From positions 1-5,604 of the forward strand of contig JBFWML010000070.1 in NCBI GenBank assembly GCA_050251635.1: 5,604 nucleotides of DNA, written 5' to 3'. Position 1 is the first letter of the stretch; each line of letters opens with the position of its first letter. The notes under the pieces were generated by a model. The model ran no database searches and was not told where the DNA came from. It saw nothing but the letters and a program-made list of their open reading frames with translations. The translations under genes and the position numbers were made by a program. Of the stretch, positions 1 through 5,604 are shown one piece after another. Origin of the DNA: JBFWML01 sp050251635. GTDB lineage: Bacteria > Campylobacterota > Campylobacteria > Campylobacterales > SZUA-545.

Positions 1-1
1 C

Positions 2-727
2 GGCACCGACAACCTGATCTACATGGAGGGCCGCCGCAAGCTGGACGACTGGGAGAAGAACCTGCTGGAGCTGTTTTGCTCCAACGCCGCCGTGGCCTTT
101 GACAACATTCATCTCAACAAAGAGATCGAAGAGACCCAAAAAGAGGTGGTCAGCCGCATCAGCACCATCGCCGAAACCCACTCCAAGGAGACGGGAAACC
201 ATGTGCGGCGCGTGGCGGAGTATTGCTATCTTTTGGCCATCAAGGCGGGGCTGAGCGAAGAGGAGGCGCAGCTTTTAAGACTGGCCGCTCCCATGCACGA
301 CATCGGCAAGGTGGGGATTGAGGATGCGGTTTTAAATAAGCCCGGCAAGCTCAGCGACGCAGAGTTTGAAGCGATGAAGCGCCACGCCGAGCTGGGCCAC
401 GAGATGCTCAAGGATTCCAAGCGCCAGCTTCTGCAGGTGGCGGCGGTGATTGCCCGCGATCACCACGAAAAATACGACGGCACCGGTTATCCGCGCGGCA
501 TCGCCGGAGAGCAGATTCACCTCTTTGGCCGCATTGTGGCGATCGCCGACGTGTTTGACGCGCTGGGCTTTGACCGGGTTTATAAGCCCGCGTGGTCGAT
601 GGACCGGATTTTGGAGTATTTCCGCGACCAGCAGGGCAAGCATTTCGACCCCATGCTGGTGGAGATTTTTCTGGAAAATTTCGATGAGTTTCTGGCGATC
701 CGGGAACGGTTTAAGGACGCGGCATGA
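2..727 (+). CDS. Response-regulator-type HD-GYP cyclic-di-GMP phosphodiesterase (DUF3369/HD-GYP), 5'-truncated
   Basis: The reading frame is open from the left edge, so the start is missing; an internal ATG at 23 is unlikely to be the true start because the preceding codons (GTDNLIY) continue the family sequence. The first roughly 40 residues match the end of a DUF3369 domain, which normally follows a receiver domain; that receiver would lie upstream. A complete HD-GYP domain follows. Its expected metal and active-site residues are visible: His at 200-202, His-Asp of MHDIGK at 296-301, His codons at 383-385 and 398-400, the HHE motif at 461-469, DGTGYP at 476-493, and the Asp residues of ADVFDAL near 546-563. 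HD-GYP enzymes hydrolyse cyclic di-GMP to pGpG or GMP in the cytoplasm. Nothing catalytic is missing, so I infer an active enzyme. The stop overlaps the next gene's start (ATGA), indicating translational coupling with the histidine kinase. Domain assignment is firm; the receiver domain is inferred from family architecture. Confidence 0.92.
   Translation, partial: GTDNLIYMEGRRKLDDWEKNLLELFCSNAAVAFDNIHLNKEIEETQKEVVSRISTIAETHSKETGNHVRRVAEYCYLLAIKAGLSEEEAQLLRLAAPMHDIGKVGIEDAVLNKPGKLSDAEFEAMKRHAELGHEMLKDSKRQLLQVAAVIARDHHEKYDGTGYPRGIAGEQIHLFGRIVAIADVFDALGFDRVYKPAWSMDRILEYFRDQQGKHFDPMLVEIFLENFDEFLAIRERFKDAA
712..717 (+). promoter_or_regulatory. Ribosome binding site of the histidine kinase gene
   Basis: TAAGGA lies 6 nt before the ATG at 724, inside the last codons of the HD-GYP gene. 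It supports the overlapping ATGA start over any later start. Confidence 0.7.
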
Positions 728-2379
728 GGATTAAACAGCTTTTACAGATTATCACCGCCGCCACCATCGGCGGGGTGGCGCTGGTTTTTGTGCTGGTGCT
801 TTTGATGGGTCATCTAATCAAAGAGGGCACGCGTCAGCTCACCGATCACGACATGGCGCTGATCGAGTCGGTCAGCGAACTTTACGCGCAGGGGCTTCAA
901 AGCGGTCAGGCGGTGCGCAATGTCATTCTCAACCCCGCCGACACGATCGCCGTCGAAAACGGCAAAAAGGCCGACATCGCCTTTGCCGAAGCCTTTGCCC
1001 GGGCCAAGGCTCTGGCCTCCGGGCCGCTTCAGCCCCGGCTTGACCGCGTTGCCGAATTGTGGGCGCAGATGCTTGAGGCCCGGGGCGAAGTGCTGGCGCT
1101 GGCCTATGCGGGCAAGCAGCGCGAAGCCCATGCGCTGCTCAACCGCGAGGACACGCCCCGCTGGCGGGAGGCCAAAGAGATTGTGCTCGAAGAGCTGCAA
1201 GCGGTCCGCGCCCGCCTTAGCGACGACAGCGGCGACTTTTTTGACCGCATCGATCTGGGGGTCTGGGCCATTTCGATCATTATGGCTATTTGTCTGGTGG
1301 TGATTGTGCTGGCGGTGCATTTTGTTTACCGCCGCATCACCCGCCCGCTGGATGAAGCGGTTGCCTTTGCCCACACCATCGCCCGTGGCGATTTAAGCCC
1401 GGCGGATCTGATTGTGCGGGCCGAGGATGAGATTGGCAAAGTGACGGTGTCGCTCAACGAGATGAAAGCGGCCTTGAAAACCCTGTTCGATCACGCCGCC
1501 GAAAAGAGCCATAAGCTCGAAGAGCTCAACCGGTCGCTCGAAGAGAAGGTGGGCGAGCGCACTGCCGAGCTGGAGGAGAAAAACCGCAAGCTGCACGAAA
1601 CGCTGGAGATTATCAAAAACGCGCAAGCTCAGCTGATCGAGTCGGAAAAGATGGCCTCCTTGGGCAGTCTGGTGGCCGGGGTGGCCCATGAGATCAACAC
1701 CCCTGTGGGCATCGGCGTCACCGCCGCCTCGCACCTGCAAGAAAGCGCCAAAACCTTTGGCGATCAGTTCCGCGCGGGCGGGATCAAAAAGTCCGATCTG
1801 GAGAGCTTTTTGGAGGTGGCCGAACAATCGAGCAGTACGATTTTGGCCAACCTTCAGCGCGCGGCGGATTTGATTCAGAGCTTTAAGCGGGTGGCGGTCA
1901 ACCAGTCGAGCGAATCGCAGGAGGTGGTTTGCGTGCGCGGTTATGTGGGCGAAATTCTCACCAGCCTCACCCCGCAGCTGAAAAAGACCAAACTCAAAAT
2001 GGAGGTCGATTGCCCCGAGGAGTTGTGTTTTCACACGCTGCCCGGTGCCTTCAGCCAGATTGTCACCAATCTGGTGATGAACGCGATTATCCACGCCTAC
2101 GAACCGCAGCAGGAGGGCACCCTGAAGCTGCGTTTTTCCAAGGAGGACGAAAAGAAAATCCGGTTCGAGTTTATCGACGACGGCAAAGGGATTCCCGCCG
2201 AGGTGCTGCCCAAAATCTTCGATCCCTTCTTTACCACCAAGCGCGGTCAAGGCGGCAGCGGGCTGGGGCTGAACATTATCTACAACATCGTCACCCAAAG
2301 TCTGGGCGGCTCGATCCGCTGCGAAAGCACCGTGGGTAAAGGCACCACCTTCATTATCCTGATGGAAAACATGCACTAA
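724..2379 (+). CDS. Membrane sensor histidine kinase (4HB-like sensor, HAMP, HisKA, HATPase_c)
   Basis: This 551-residue protein has a membrane segment at about 8-32, a mostly helical periplasmic region of about 145 residues, and a second membrane segment at about 180-202. The periplasmic region resembles four-helix-bundle (4HB_MCP-like) sensors, including the stretch AQGLQSGQAVRNVILNPAD. A HAMP domain (about 200-255, RRITRPLDEAV) and a long coiled coil (about 260-315, with ERTAELEEKN) connect to the DHp domain. The H-box is VAHEINTP with phospho-acceptor His322. The ATPase domain shows the N box (Asn449, Asn453), G1 DDGKGI (485-490), F box DPFF (500-503) and G2 GGSGLGL (510-516). All catalytic motifs are intact. 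It should autophosphorylate and pass phosphate to a receiver domain; no receiver is fused to it. The 4-bp overlap with the HD-GYP gene makes that regulator the obvious partner. The ligand cannot be read from the sequence. Confidence 0.93.
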   Translation: MRIKQLLQIITAATIGGVALVFVLVLLMGHLIKEGTRQLTDHDMALIESVSELYAQGLQSGQAVRNVILNPADTIAVENGKKADIAFAEAFARAKALASGPLQPRLDRVAELWAQMLEARGEVLALAYAGKQREAHALLNREDTPRWREAKEIVLEELQAVRARLSDDSGDFFDRIDLGVWAISIIMAICLVVIVLAVHFVYRRITRPLDEAVAFAHTIARGDLSPADLIVRAEDEIGKVTVSLNEMKAALKTLFDHAAEKSHKLEELNRSLEEKVGERTAELEEKNRKLHETLEIIKNAQAQLIESEKMASLGSLVAGVAHEINTPVGIGVTAASHLQESAKTFGDQFRAGGIKKSDLESFLEVAEQSSSTILANLQRAADLIQSFKRVAVNQSSESQEVVCVRGYVGEILTSLTPQLKKTKLKMEVDCPEELCFHTLPGAFSQIVTNLVMNAIIHAYEPQQEGTLKLRFSKEDEKKIRFEFIDDGKGIPAEVLPKIFDPFFTTKRGQGGSGLGLNIIYNIVTQSLGGSIRCESTVGKGTTFIILMENMH

Positions 2380-2380
2380 G

Positions 2381-2418
2381 GGTTTTTTGGGTAGCATCGT
2401 CGCCATTTTTAAAAAACC
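2381..2418. repeat. Short inverted repeat in the kinase-aroF gap
   Basis: GGTTTTTT (2381-2388) is the exact reverse complement of AAAAAACC (2411-2418), with 22 nt between. It starts right after the kinase stop. The stem is mostly A/T and has no following T-run, so it is a poor intrinsic terminator on the + strand. A second small hairpin, AACCG-CATA-CGGTT (2415-2428), shares bases with it and ends just before the aroF ribosome binding site, so the two could not form together. Whether either has a function is open. Confidence 0.3.
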
Positions 2419-2427
2419 GCATACGGT

Positions 2428-2433
2428 TAAGGA
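2428..2433 (+). promoter_or_regulatory. Ribosome binding site of aroF
   Basis: TAAGGA ends 6 nt before the GTG at 2440 and supports this non-ATG start. The next in-frame ATG (2452) would cut the first beta strand of the N-terminal domain. Confidence 0.65.
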
Positions 2434-2439
2434 AACACA

Positions 2440-3477
2440 GTGATTATCGTCATGAAAATGGGCGCCACCGAGGCGCAAATTAACGAAGTTGTCCGTCATA
2501 TCGAAGGGTGGGGCGGCGCGGCCCATGCCGACAAGGGCGCATTGCAGACCGTTATCGGCATTATCGGGGATAAGAGCGATCTGCTCAGCAAGCCGTGGAT
2601 GACCCTGTCCGGGGTTGAAAAAGTGCTGGAGGTGAGCGATCCGTACAAACTCGCGGGCCGCAAGTTCCACCCCAGCGACACCGTGATCGACGTTGAGGGC
2701 GTAAAGCTCGGCGGCGGCCACACCTGCGTGATTGCCGGGCCGTGCTCGGTCGATACCGAAGAGTACGTCATGGCCACCGCCAAAGCGGTCAAAGCCGCGG
2801 GCGCAACCATGCTGCGCGGCGGCGCGTTTAAGCCCCGCACCAGCCCCTACACCTTCCAGGGCAGCGGCGAAGACGGTCTGAAACTGCTGCAACTGGCCAA
2901 GCAGGAAACCGGCCTGCCGATCGTCACCGAAGTGATGAGCATGGATCAGATCGACGTGGTGTACAAATACGCCGATGTTATCCAGATCGGCGCGCGCAAT
3001 ATGCAGAACTTCAACCTGCTCAAAGAGGTGGGCAAGCTTAAAAAGCCCGTCATCCTCAAAAACGGCATCGCCTCGACCGCCAAAGAGCACCTGATGAGCG
3101 CCGAATACATCATGAGCGAAGGGCTCAAGGACGTCATTTTGTGCTTGCGCGGCGTGCGCAGCTACGAACCCGCCATGCGCAACAGCCTCGATGTGGCGCT
3201 GATTCCCTACCTGCAAGAGCTTTCCCACCTGCCGGTTATTGTGGACAGCTCCCACTCCACCGGGATTCGCCCCTATGTGATCCCCGTGGCCTACGCGGGC
3301 ATGGCCGCCGGCGCGGACGGCCTGATTATCGAGGTGCACCCCAACCCCTGCGAAGCGCTCAGCGACGGCGAACAGGCGCTTTTGCCCCGCGACTTTGAGT
3401 ACATGATGAAAAAGCTGGCCGATCTCAAGCCCTACAGCCAGCGCGACTGGAAGGCCTTCGACAAAGAAGCCAAATAG
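2440..3477 (+). CDS. aroF: 3-deoxy-7-phosphoheptulonate (DAHP) synthase, class I, with N-terminal ferredoxin-like domain
   Basis: The enzyme condenses phosphoenolpyruvate and erythrose 4-phosphate to DAHP, the first step of the shikimate route to chorismate and the aromatic amino acids. Its 345 residues match the Thermotoga-type class I family. Residues 1 to about 70 (starting MIIVMKMGATEAQI) are the ferredoxin-like domain that in characterised members gives feedback control by tyrosine or phenylalanine; I infer similar control. The barrel shows GPCSV with metal ligand Cys102, RGGAFKPRTSP with Arg126, Lys131 and Arg133, QIGARNMQN, LKNG with Lys207, LRGVRSYE with Arg237, and metal ligands His272 (SSHSTG), Glu298 (EVHPNP) and Asp309 (LSDG). 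All metal ligands are present. Two spots differ from the usual pattern: CLRG where many relatives have CERG, and VDSSH where many have VDPSH. Start is GTG, supported by the ribosome binding site. No other aromatic-pathway gene is visible. Confidence 0.95.
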   Translation: MIIVMKMGATEAQINEVVRHIEGWGGAAHADKGALQTVIGIIGDKSDLLSKPWMTLSGVEKVLEVSDPYKLAGRKFHPSDTVIDVEGVKLGGGHTCVIAGPCSVDTEEYVMATAKAVKAAGATMLRGGAFKPRTSPYTFQGSGEDGLKLLQLAKQETGLPIVTEVMSMDQIDVVYKYADVIQIGARNMQNFNLLKEVGKLKKPVILKNGIASTAKEHLMSAEYIMSEGLKDVILCLRGVRSYEPAMRNSLDVALIPYLQELSHLPVIVDSSHSTGIRPYVIPVAYAGMAAGADGLIIEVHPNPCEALSDGEQALLPRDFEYMMKKLADLKPYSQRDWKAFDKEAK

Positions 3478-3492
3478 TCACCGTTTTTGCCT

Positions 3493-3521
3493 AACCTCCG
3501 TGTAAAACACGGGGGTTCTTC
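3493..3521 (+). terminator. Probable intrinsic terminator after aroF, overlapping the next gene's ribosome binding site
   Basis: An 11-bp stem (3493-3503 with 3507-3517, one T-G wobble at 3497/3513) closes an AAA loop and is followed by the T-rich stretch TTCTTCTT (3516-3524 region). It begins 15 nt after the aroF stop, which fits a rho-independent terminator. The T tail is interrupted by C, so it may be leaky. The 3' arm contains the GGGGG run (3511-3515) that is the only Shine-Dalgarno-like sequence for the TTG at 3522, while the 5' arm carries CCTCC, the anti-Shine-Dalgarno sequence. It could therefore also act as a translation-blocking hairpin. Confidence 0.65.
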
Positions 3522-5072
3522 TTGTCCCACAAAAAACTCTCCAAACACAAACTGGTTATCCGCCATCTTAAACGCGAAGACTTTGCGGCGATCAAACGCA
3601 TTATGGACCCGATCTATCCCAATATGGGCGGCGGCTGGACCAAGGCGCAGTTTGCTTCGCAACTAAGCCGTTTTCCCGAAGGGCAGATCGGCATCGAATA
3701 CGACGACGAGCTGGTGGCGGCGTCGATGAGCCTGATTGTGGATTACAAGGCTTACGGCGATCTACACACCTACGACCAGATTACCGGGGGCGGGTTTATC
3801 AAAAACCACGATCCCAAGGGCGATACCCTCTACGGTATTGAAATTGTCGTTGACCCGTCCAAGCGGGGGCTGAGACTGGGGCGGCGGCTGTACGATGCGC
3901 GCAAGAATCTCTGTCAGCAACTCAATTTGCGCCGCATGATCGTCGGCGGGCGGATGCCGGGCTATCACCTCTACCGCGACAAAATGAGCCCGCAGCGCTA
4001 CATCGAAATGGTGCGCCGCAAGGAGATTCACGATCCGGTGCTCAGTTTCCAGCTGACCAATGACTTTCACGTCCGGCGGGTGGTTACCGGTTATCTGCGC
4101 GGCGATCGGGAATCGGGGGAGTTTGCCACGCTGCTGGAGTGGATTAACATTGACTACGAAGAGCCCACCGTGGAGGTAGCCCCCTCCAAAACCACCGTGC
4201 GAGTGGGCGTGGTGCAATGGCAGATGCGCACGGTGGCCTCCTTTGAGGAGTTGCAGGCGCAGATCGAGTATTTTGTGGATACGGTTTCGGGCTACAACGC
4301 CGATTTTGTGCTGTTTCCCGAATTTTTCAACGCCCCCCTGATGGCCCTGTCGTCCAAGGACAGCGAAGCCGAATCCGAAGCCATCCGCTATCTGGCCCGC
4401 TTTACCGATATGCTGGTGGAAAAACTGACCGATCTGGCGGTGAGTTACAACATCAACATCATCGCCGGGAGCATGCCCGTTTACCGCCATAAAAAACTCT
4501 ACAACGTCAGCTTCCTTTGCCGCCGCGACGGCACGGTGGAGCGCCAGCAAAAGCTGCATATCACACCCGATGAAAGCAGCTACTGGGGCGTGCAGGGCGG
4601 CGATGAACTGCGGGTGTTTGAGACCGACTGCGGCAAAATCGGCATTCTCATCTGCTACGACGTGGAGTTTCCCGAACTGGCCCGCCGCTTGGCCGATGAA
4701 GGGATGGAGATTTTGTTCGTGCCCTATTGGACCGACACCAAAAACGCCTATCTGCGCGTGCGGCTCTGCGCTCAGGCGCGGGCGATCGAAAACGAATGTT
4801 ACGTGGCGATCAGCGGTAGCATGGGCAACCTGCCCAATGTGGAAAATATGGATATTCAGTACGCGCAATCGGCGGTCTTTACGCCTTCGGACTTTGCCTT
4901 TCCCCATGATGCGATCGCCGCAGAAGCCACCCCCAACACCGAAATGCTTTTGGTGGCCGACCTGGATATGACGTTACTCAAGGAGATTCGCGCCAAGGGC
5001 AGCGTGCGTAATCTGGCCTCCCGGCGGCGAGATTTGTATTCGGTTGAATGGCTCAGGAAAACCCCCGAATAA
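3522..5072 (+). CDS. GNAT acetyltransferase-nitrilase (carbon-nitrogen hydrolase) fusion, YhcX-like
   Basis: Two enzyme domains lie in one 516-residue chain, about the length of the known fusion family that includes Bacillus subtilis YhcX. Residues about 8-185 are a GNAT fold: beta 1 LVIRHLKREDF, and the acetyl-CoA loop at 115-120 (RGLRLG) after IEIVVDPSK. Residues about 226-505 are a nitrilase-superfamily domain beginning RVGVVQWQM, with the catalytic Glu267 (FPEFF), Lys344 (QKLHI) and Cys378 (ICYDVEFPE) all present. The nitrilase half should hydrolyse an amide or related C-N bond; the GNAT half should move an acyl group from acyl-CoA to an amine. The substrate is unknown to me. No signal peptide is seen, so it should be cytoplasmic. 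Start: TTG is chosen because an in-frame stop (TAA 3492-3494) lies just upstream and the next ATG (3603, residue 28) would remove GNAT beta 1; CTG at 3552 is a weaker alternative. A strong hairpin covers the ribosome binding region. Confidence 0.9.
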   Translation: MSHKKLSKHKLVIRHLKREDFAAIKRIMDPIYPNMGGGWTKAQFASQLSRFPEGQIGIEYDDELVAASMSLIVDYKAYGDLHTYDQITGGGFIKNHDPKGDTLYGIEIVVDPSKRGLRLGRRLYDARKNLCQQLNLRRMIVGGRMPGYHLYRDKMSPQRYIEMVRRKEIHDPVLSFQLTNDFHVRRVVTGYLRGDRESGEFATLLEWINIDYEEPTVEVAPSKTTVRVGVVQWQMRTVASFEELQAQIEYFVDTVSGYNADFVLFPEFFNAPLMALSSKDSEAESEAIRYLARFTDMLVEKLTDLAVSYNINIIAGSMPVYRHKKLYNVSFLCRRDGTVERQQKLHITPDESSYWGVQGGDELRVFETDCGKIGILICYDVEFPELARRLADEGMEILFVPYWTDTKNAYLRVRLCAQARAIENECYVAISGSMGNLPNVENMDIQYAQSAVFTPSDFAFPHDAIAAEATPNTEMLLVADLDMTLLKEIRAKGSVRNLASRRRDLYSVEWLRKTPE

Positions 5073-5084
5073 TCCCCGAATAAT
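5063..5084. repeat. 11-bp tandem duplication across the stop codon
   Basis: CCCCGAATAAT occurs twice without a gap (5063-5073 and 5074-5084), followed by CCC as a partial third start. The first copy holds the stop codon TAA (5070-5072) of the GNAT-nitrilase gene; the second repeats it in another frame. It looks like a slippage duplication and leaves the protein end unaffected. Confidence 0.75.
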
Positions 5085-5096
5085 CCCAATCTTCAT

Positions 5097-5116
5097 GGGC
5101 GGCCTGTTGACCGCCT
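5097..5116 (+). other. Weak hairpin downstream of the GNAT-nitrilase gene
   Basis: GGCGG (5098-5102) can pair with CCGCC (5111-5115), with one more G-T pair outside, over an 8-nt loop. It lies 25 nt after the stop, where a terminator is expected, but the sequence after it is A-rich, not T-rich. At best it is a weak or factor-dependent end signal. Confidence 0.3.
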
Positions 5117-5164
5117 AAAACAAACTACTGTTTTCAATACCTAAAATGGAATTTCTGTCCCCAA

Positions 5165-5193
5165 TTGGATAAATTTTAATGAATATTTAATAT
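5165..5193 (+). promoter_or_regulatory. Possible sigma-70-type promoter for the PAS gene
   Basis: TTGGAT (5165-5170) and TAATAT (5188-5193) are separated by 17 nt in the most AT-rich part of the window, 59 bp before the ATG of the PAS gene. The matches to consensus are partial (3/6 and 4/6), and AT-rich DNA gives such matches by chance. The -10-like box lies inside the palindrome at 5180-5196, so a bound regulator could block it. Confidence 0.3.
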
Positions 5194-5196
5194 TCA
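5180..5196. promoter_or_regulatory. 17-bp perfect palindrome, possible operator
   Basis: TGAATATT-T-AATATTCA is a perfect inverted repeat with a single central base. It lies 56 bp before the PAS gene start in an AT-rich intergenic region. Its symmetry and place fit a binding site for a dimeric regulator, but no regulator gene is visible and I do not recognise a named consensus. Confidence 0.4.
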
Positions 5197-5242
5197 AATG
5201 AGTAGTTTTACCGTAAGGGGTTCGGATAATTTTTTCAAAAAA

Positions 5243-5247
5243 GGGGG
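5243..5247 (+). promoter_or_regulatory. Ribosome binding site of the PAS gene
   Basis: A GGGGG run after six A residues ends 5 nt before the ATG at 5253. It is a purine-rich but non-canonical Shine-Dalgarno, similar to the G-run before the TTG at 3522. Confidence 0.45.
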
Positions 5248-5252
5248 TTGGC

Positions 5253-5604
5253 ATGGTACAAAGGCCCGAATTTGAAGAGTTAACCGAACTTTTTTTGGAC
5301 GCTGACGTTCGCGTTTCGATGATTGATCCTGAGAGTTACGAAATTCTGTTCTTGAATCAGTCGTTTGATCAGGCCGGGTGTGAGGGCAGCATCTGCTACA
5401 AGGTTTTTAGAACCAGCCGCCAATTGTGCGAGTGGTGTCCCATGGAGCGGATGAAACATTCAAACAGTCCCGGTGTTCATGAATATGAAATGAGGGATGA
5501 GGCGACGGGCCGCTGGTATCGGCAGAGCGCCCAGTTTGTCACGCTCAAGGGAGGACGGACGGTTAAGGTCGATGTGGGAATCGACGTGACCGGACTTAAG
5601 GCGT
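5253..5604 (+). CDS. PAS-domain signalling protein with cysteine cluster, 3'-truncated
   Basis: The frame runs from ATG at 5253 to the right edge without a stop, giving 117 residues; the rest lies outside. Residues about 15-115 read as a PAS domain: VSMIDPESYEILFLNQSF is the typical opening (hydrophobic strand, then FLNQSF), and the end KVDVGIDVTGLK resembles the usual PAS-to-output junction IDITERK. Between them lies Cys48-Tyr-Lys-Val-Phe, then Cys59-x2-Cys62-Pro, with a further Cys43. PAS domains with this CYKVF...C..CP pattern are frequent in anaerobic and sulfate-reducing bacteria, often in histidine kinases or diguanylate cyclases; the ligand is generally not known. No signal peptide or membrane segment is visible, so this part is probably cytoplasmic. 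The output domain cannot be told from this window. Codon use is less GC-rich near the start than in the preceding genes. Confidence 0.8.
   Translation, partial: MVQRPEFEELTELFLDADVRVSMIDPESYEILFLNQSFDQAGCEGSICYKVFRTSRQLCEWCPMERMKHSNSPGVHEYEMRDEATGRWYRQSAQFVTLKGGRTVKVDVGIDVTGLKA

Noticed and set aside
23..25. ATG at 23 as the true start of the HD-GYP gene
   Set aside because: The frame stays open to the left edge and the upstream codons continue the DUF3369 sequence, so the gene is cut by the window.
814..1374. A 186-codon open frame on the - strand opposite the kinase sensor region
   Set aside because: No domain, no ribosome binding site that I can see, and it lies opposite a clear membrane sensor.
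1393..3339. A 648-codon open frame on the - strand across the kinase and aroF genes
   Set aside because: Its translation is rich in His, Gln, Gly and Ala without any recognisable domain, it lies opposite two firmly identified genes, and it crosses their intergenic gap. It is the antisense shadow of GC-rich coding sequence.
3762..4907. A 381-codon open frame on the - strand inside the GNAT-nitrilase gene
   Set aside because: Low-complexity His/Gly-rich translation opposite a gene with intact catalytic motifs; a shadow frame.
5073..5252. A riboswitch in the 180-bp gap before the PAS gene
   Set aside because: I see no conserved core of a c-di-GMP or other common riboswitch and only short stems; the region looks like AT-rich promoter DNA.
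5247..5262. A TGGCA-like sequence near the PAS gene start as a sigma-54 promoter
   Set aside because: The -12 GC element is not at the right distance and the match overlaps the start codon, so it could not serve this gene.

Overview
The window is ordinary-looking bacterial chromosome, GC-rich in its coding parts, with every recognised gene on the + strand. It holds three complete genes and two cut by the window edges. The gene families suggest a Gram-negative bacterium: a periplasmic four-helix-bundle sensor kinase, a DUF3369/HD-GYP regulator, and a cysteine-marked PAS sensor. This combination is common in Desulfobacterota (former Deltaproteobacteria) and related proteobacteria, but that placement is an inference from family resemblance; there is no rRNA or other marker to settle it.

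Left part (1-2379): the C-terminal part of a response-regulator-type cyclic-di-GMP phosphodiesterase (end of DUF3369, then a complete HD-GYP domain) overlaps by 4 bp (ATGA) a membrane histidine kinase with a periplasmic sensor, HAMP, coiled coil, DHp and ATPase domains. The two very probably form one two-component system in which the kinase controls c-di-GMP breakdown.

Middle part (2440-5072): a class I DAHP synthase of the AroF/Thermotoga type, with an N-terminal ferredoxin-like regulatory domain, makes the first intermediate of the shikimate pathway. After 44 bp comes a GNAT acetyltransferase-nitrilase fusion of the YhcX type, with intact Glu-Lys-Cys catalytic residues and unknown substrate. 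A strong 11-bp hairpin sits between them. It looks like an intrinsic terminator, yet its 3' arm contains the only plausible ribosome binding site of the fusion gene, which appears to start with TTG.

Right part (5073-5604): a 180-bp AT-rich intergenic region carries an 11-bp tandem repeat, a 17-bp perfect palindrome and a possible sigma-70 promoter. It leads into the first 117 codons of a PAS-domain signalling protein with a Cys-x10-Cys-x2-Cys cluster; its output domain lies beyond the window.

No mobile element, CRISPR array, tRNA, rRNA or clear sign of horizontal transfer was seen. I did not find a convincing undescribed multi-gene system. The most interesting points are the hairpin over the TTG start, the function of the GNAT-nitrilase fusion, and the cysteine-bearing PAS sensor behind an AT-rich control region.
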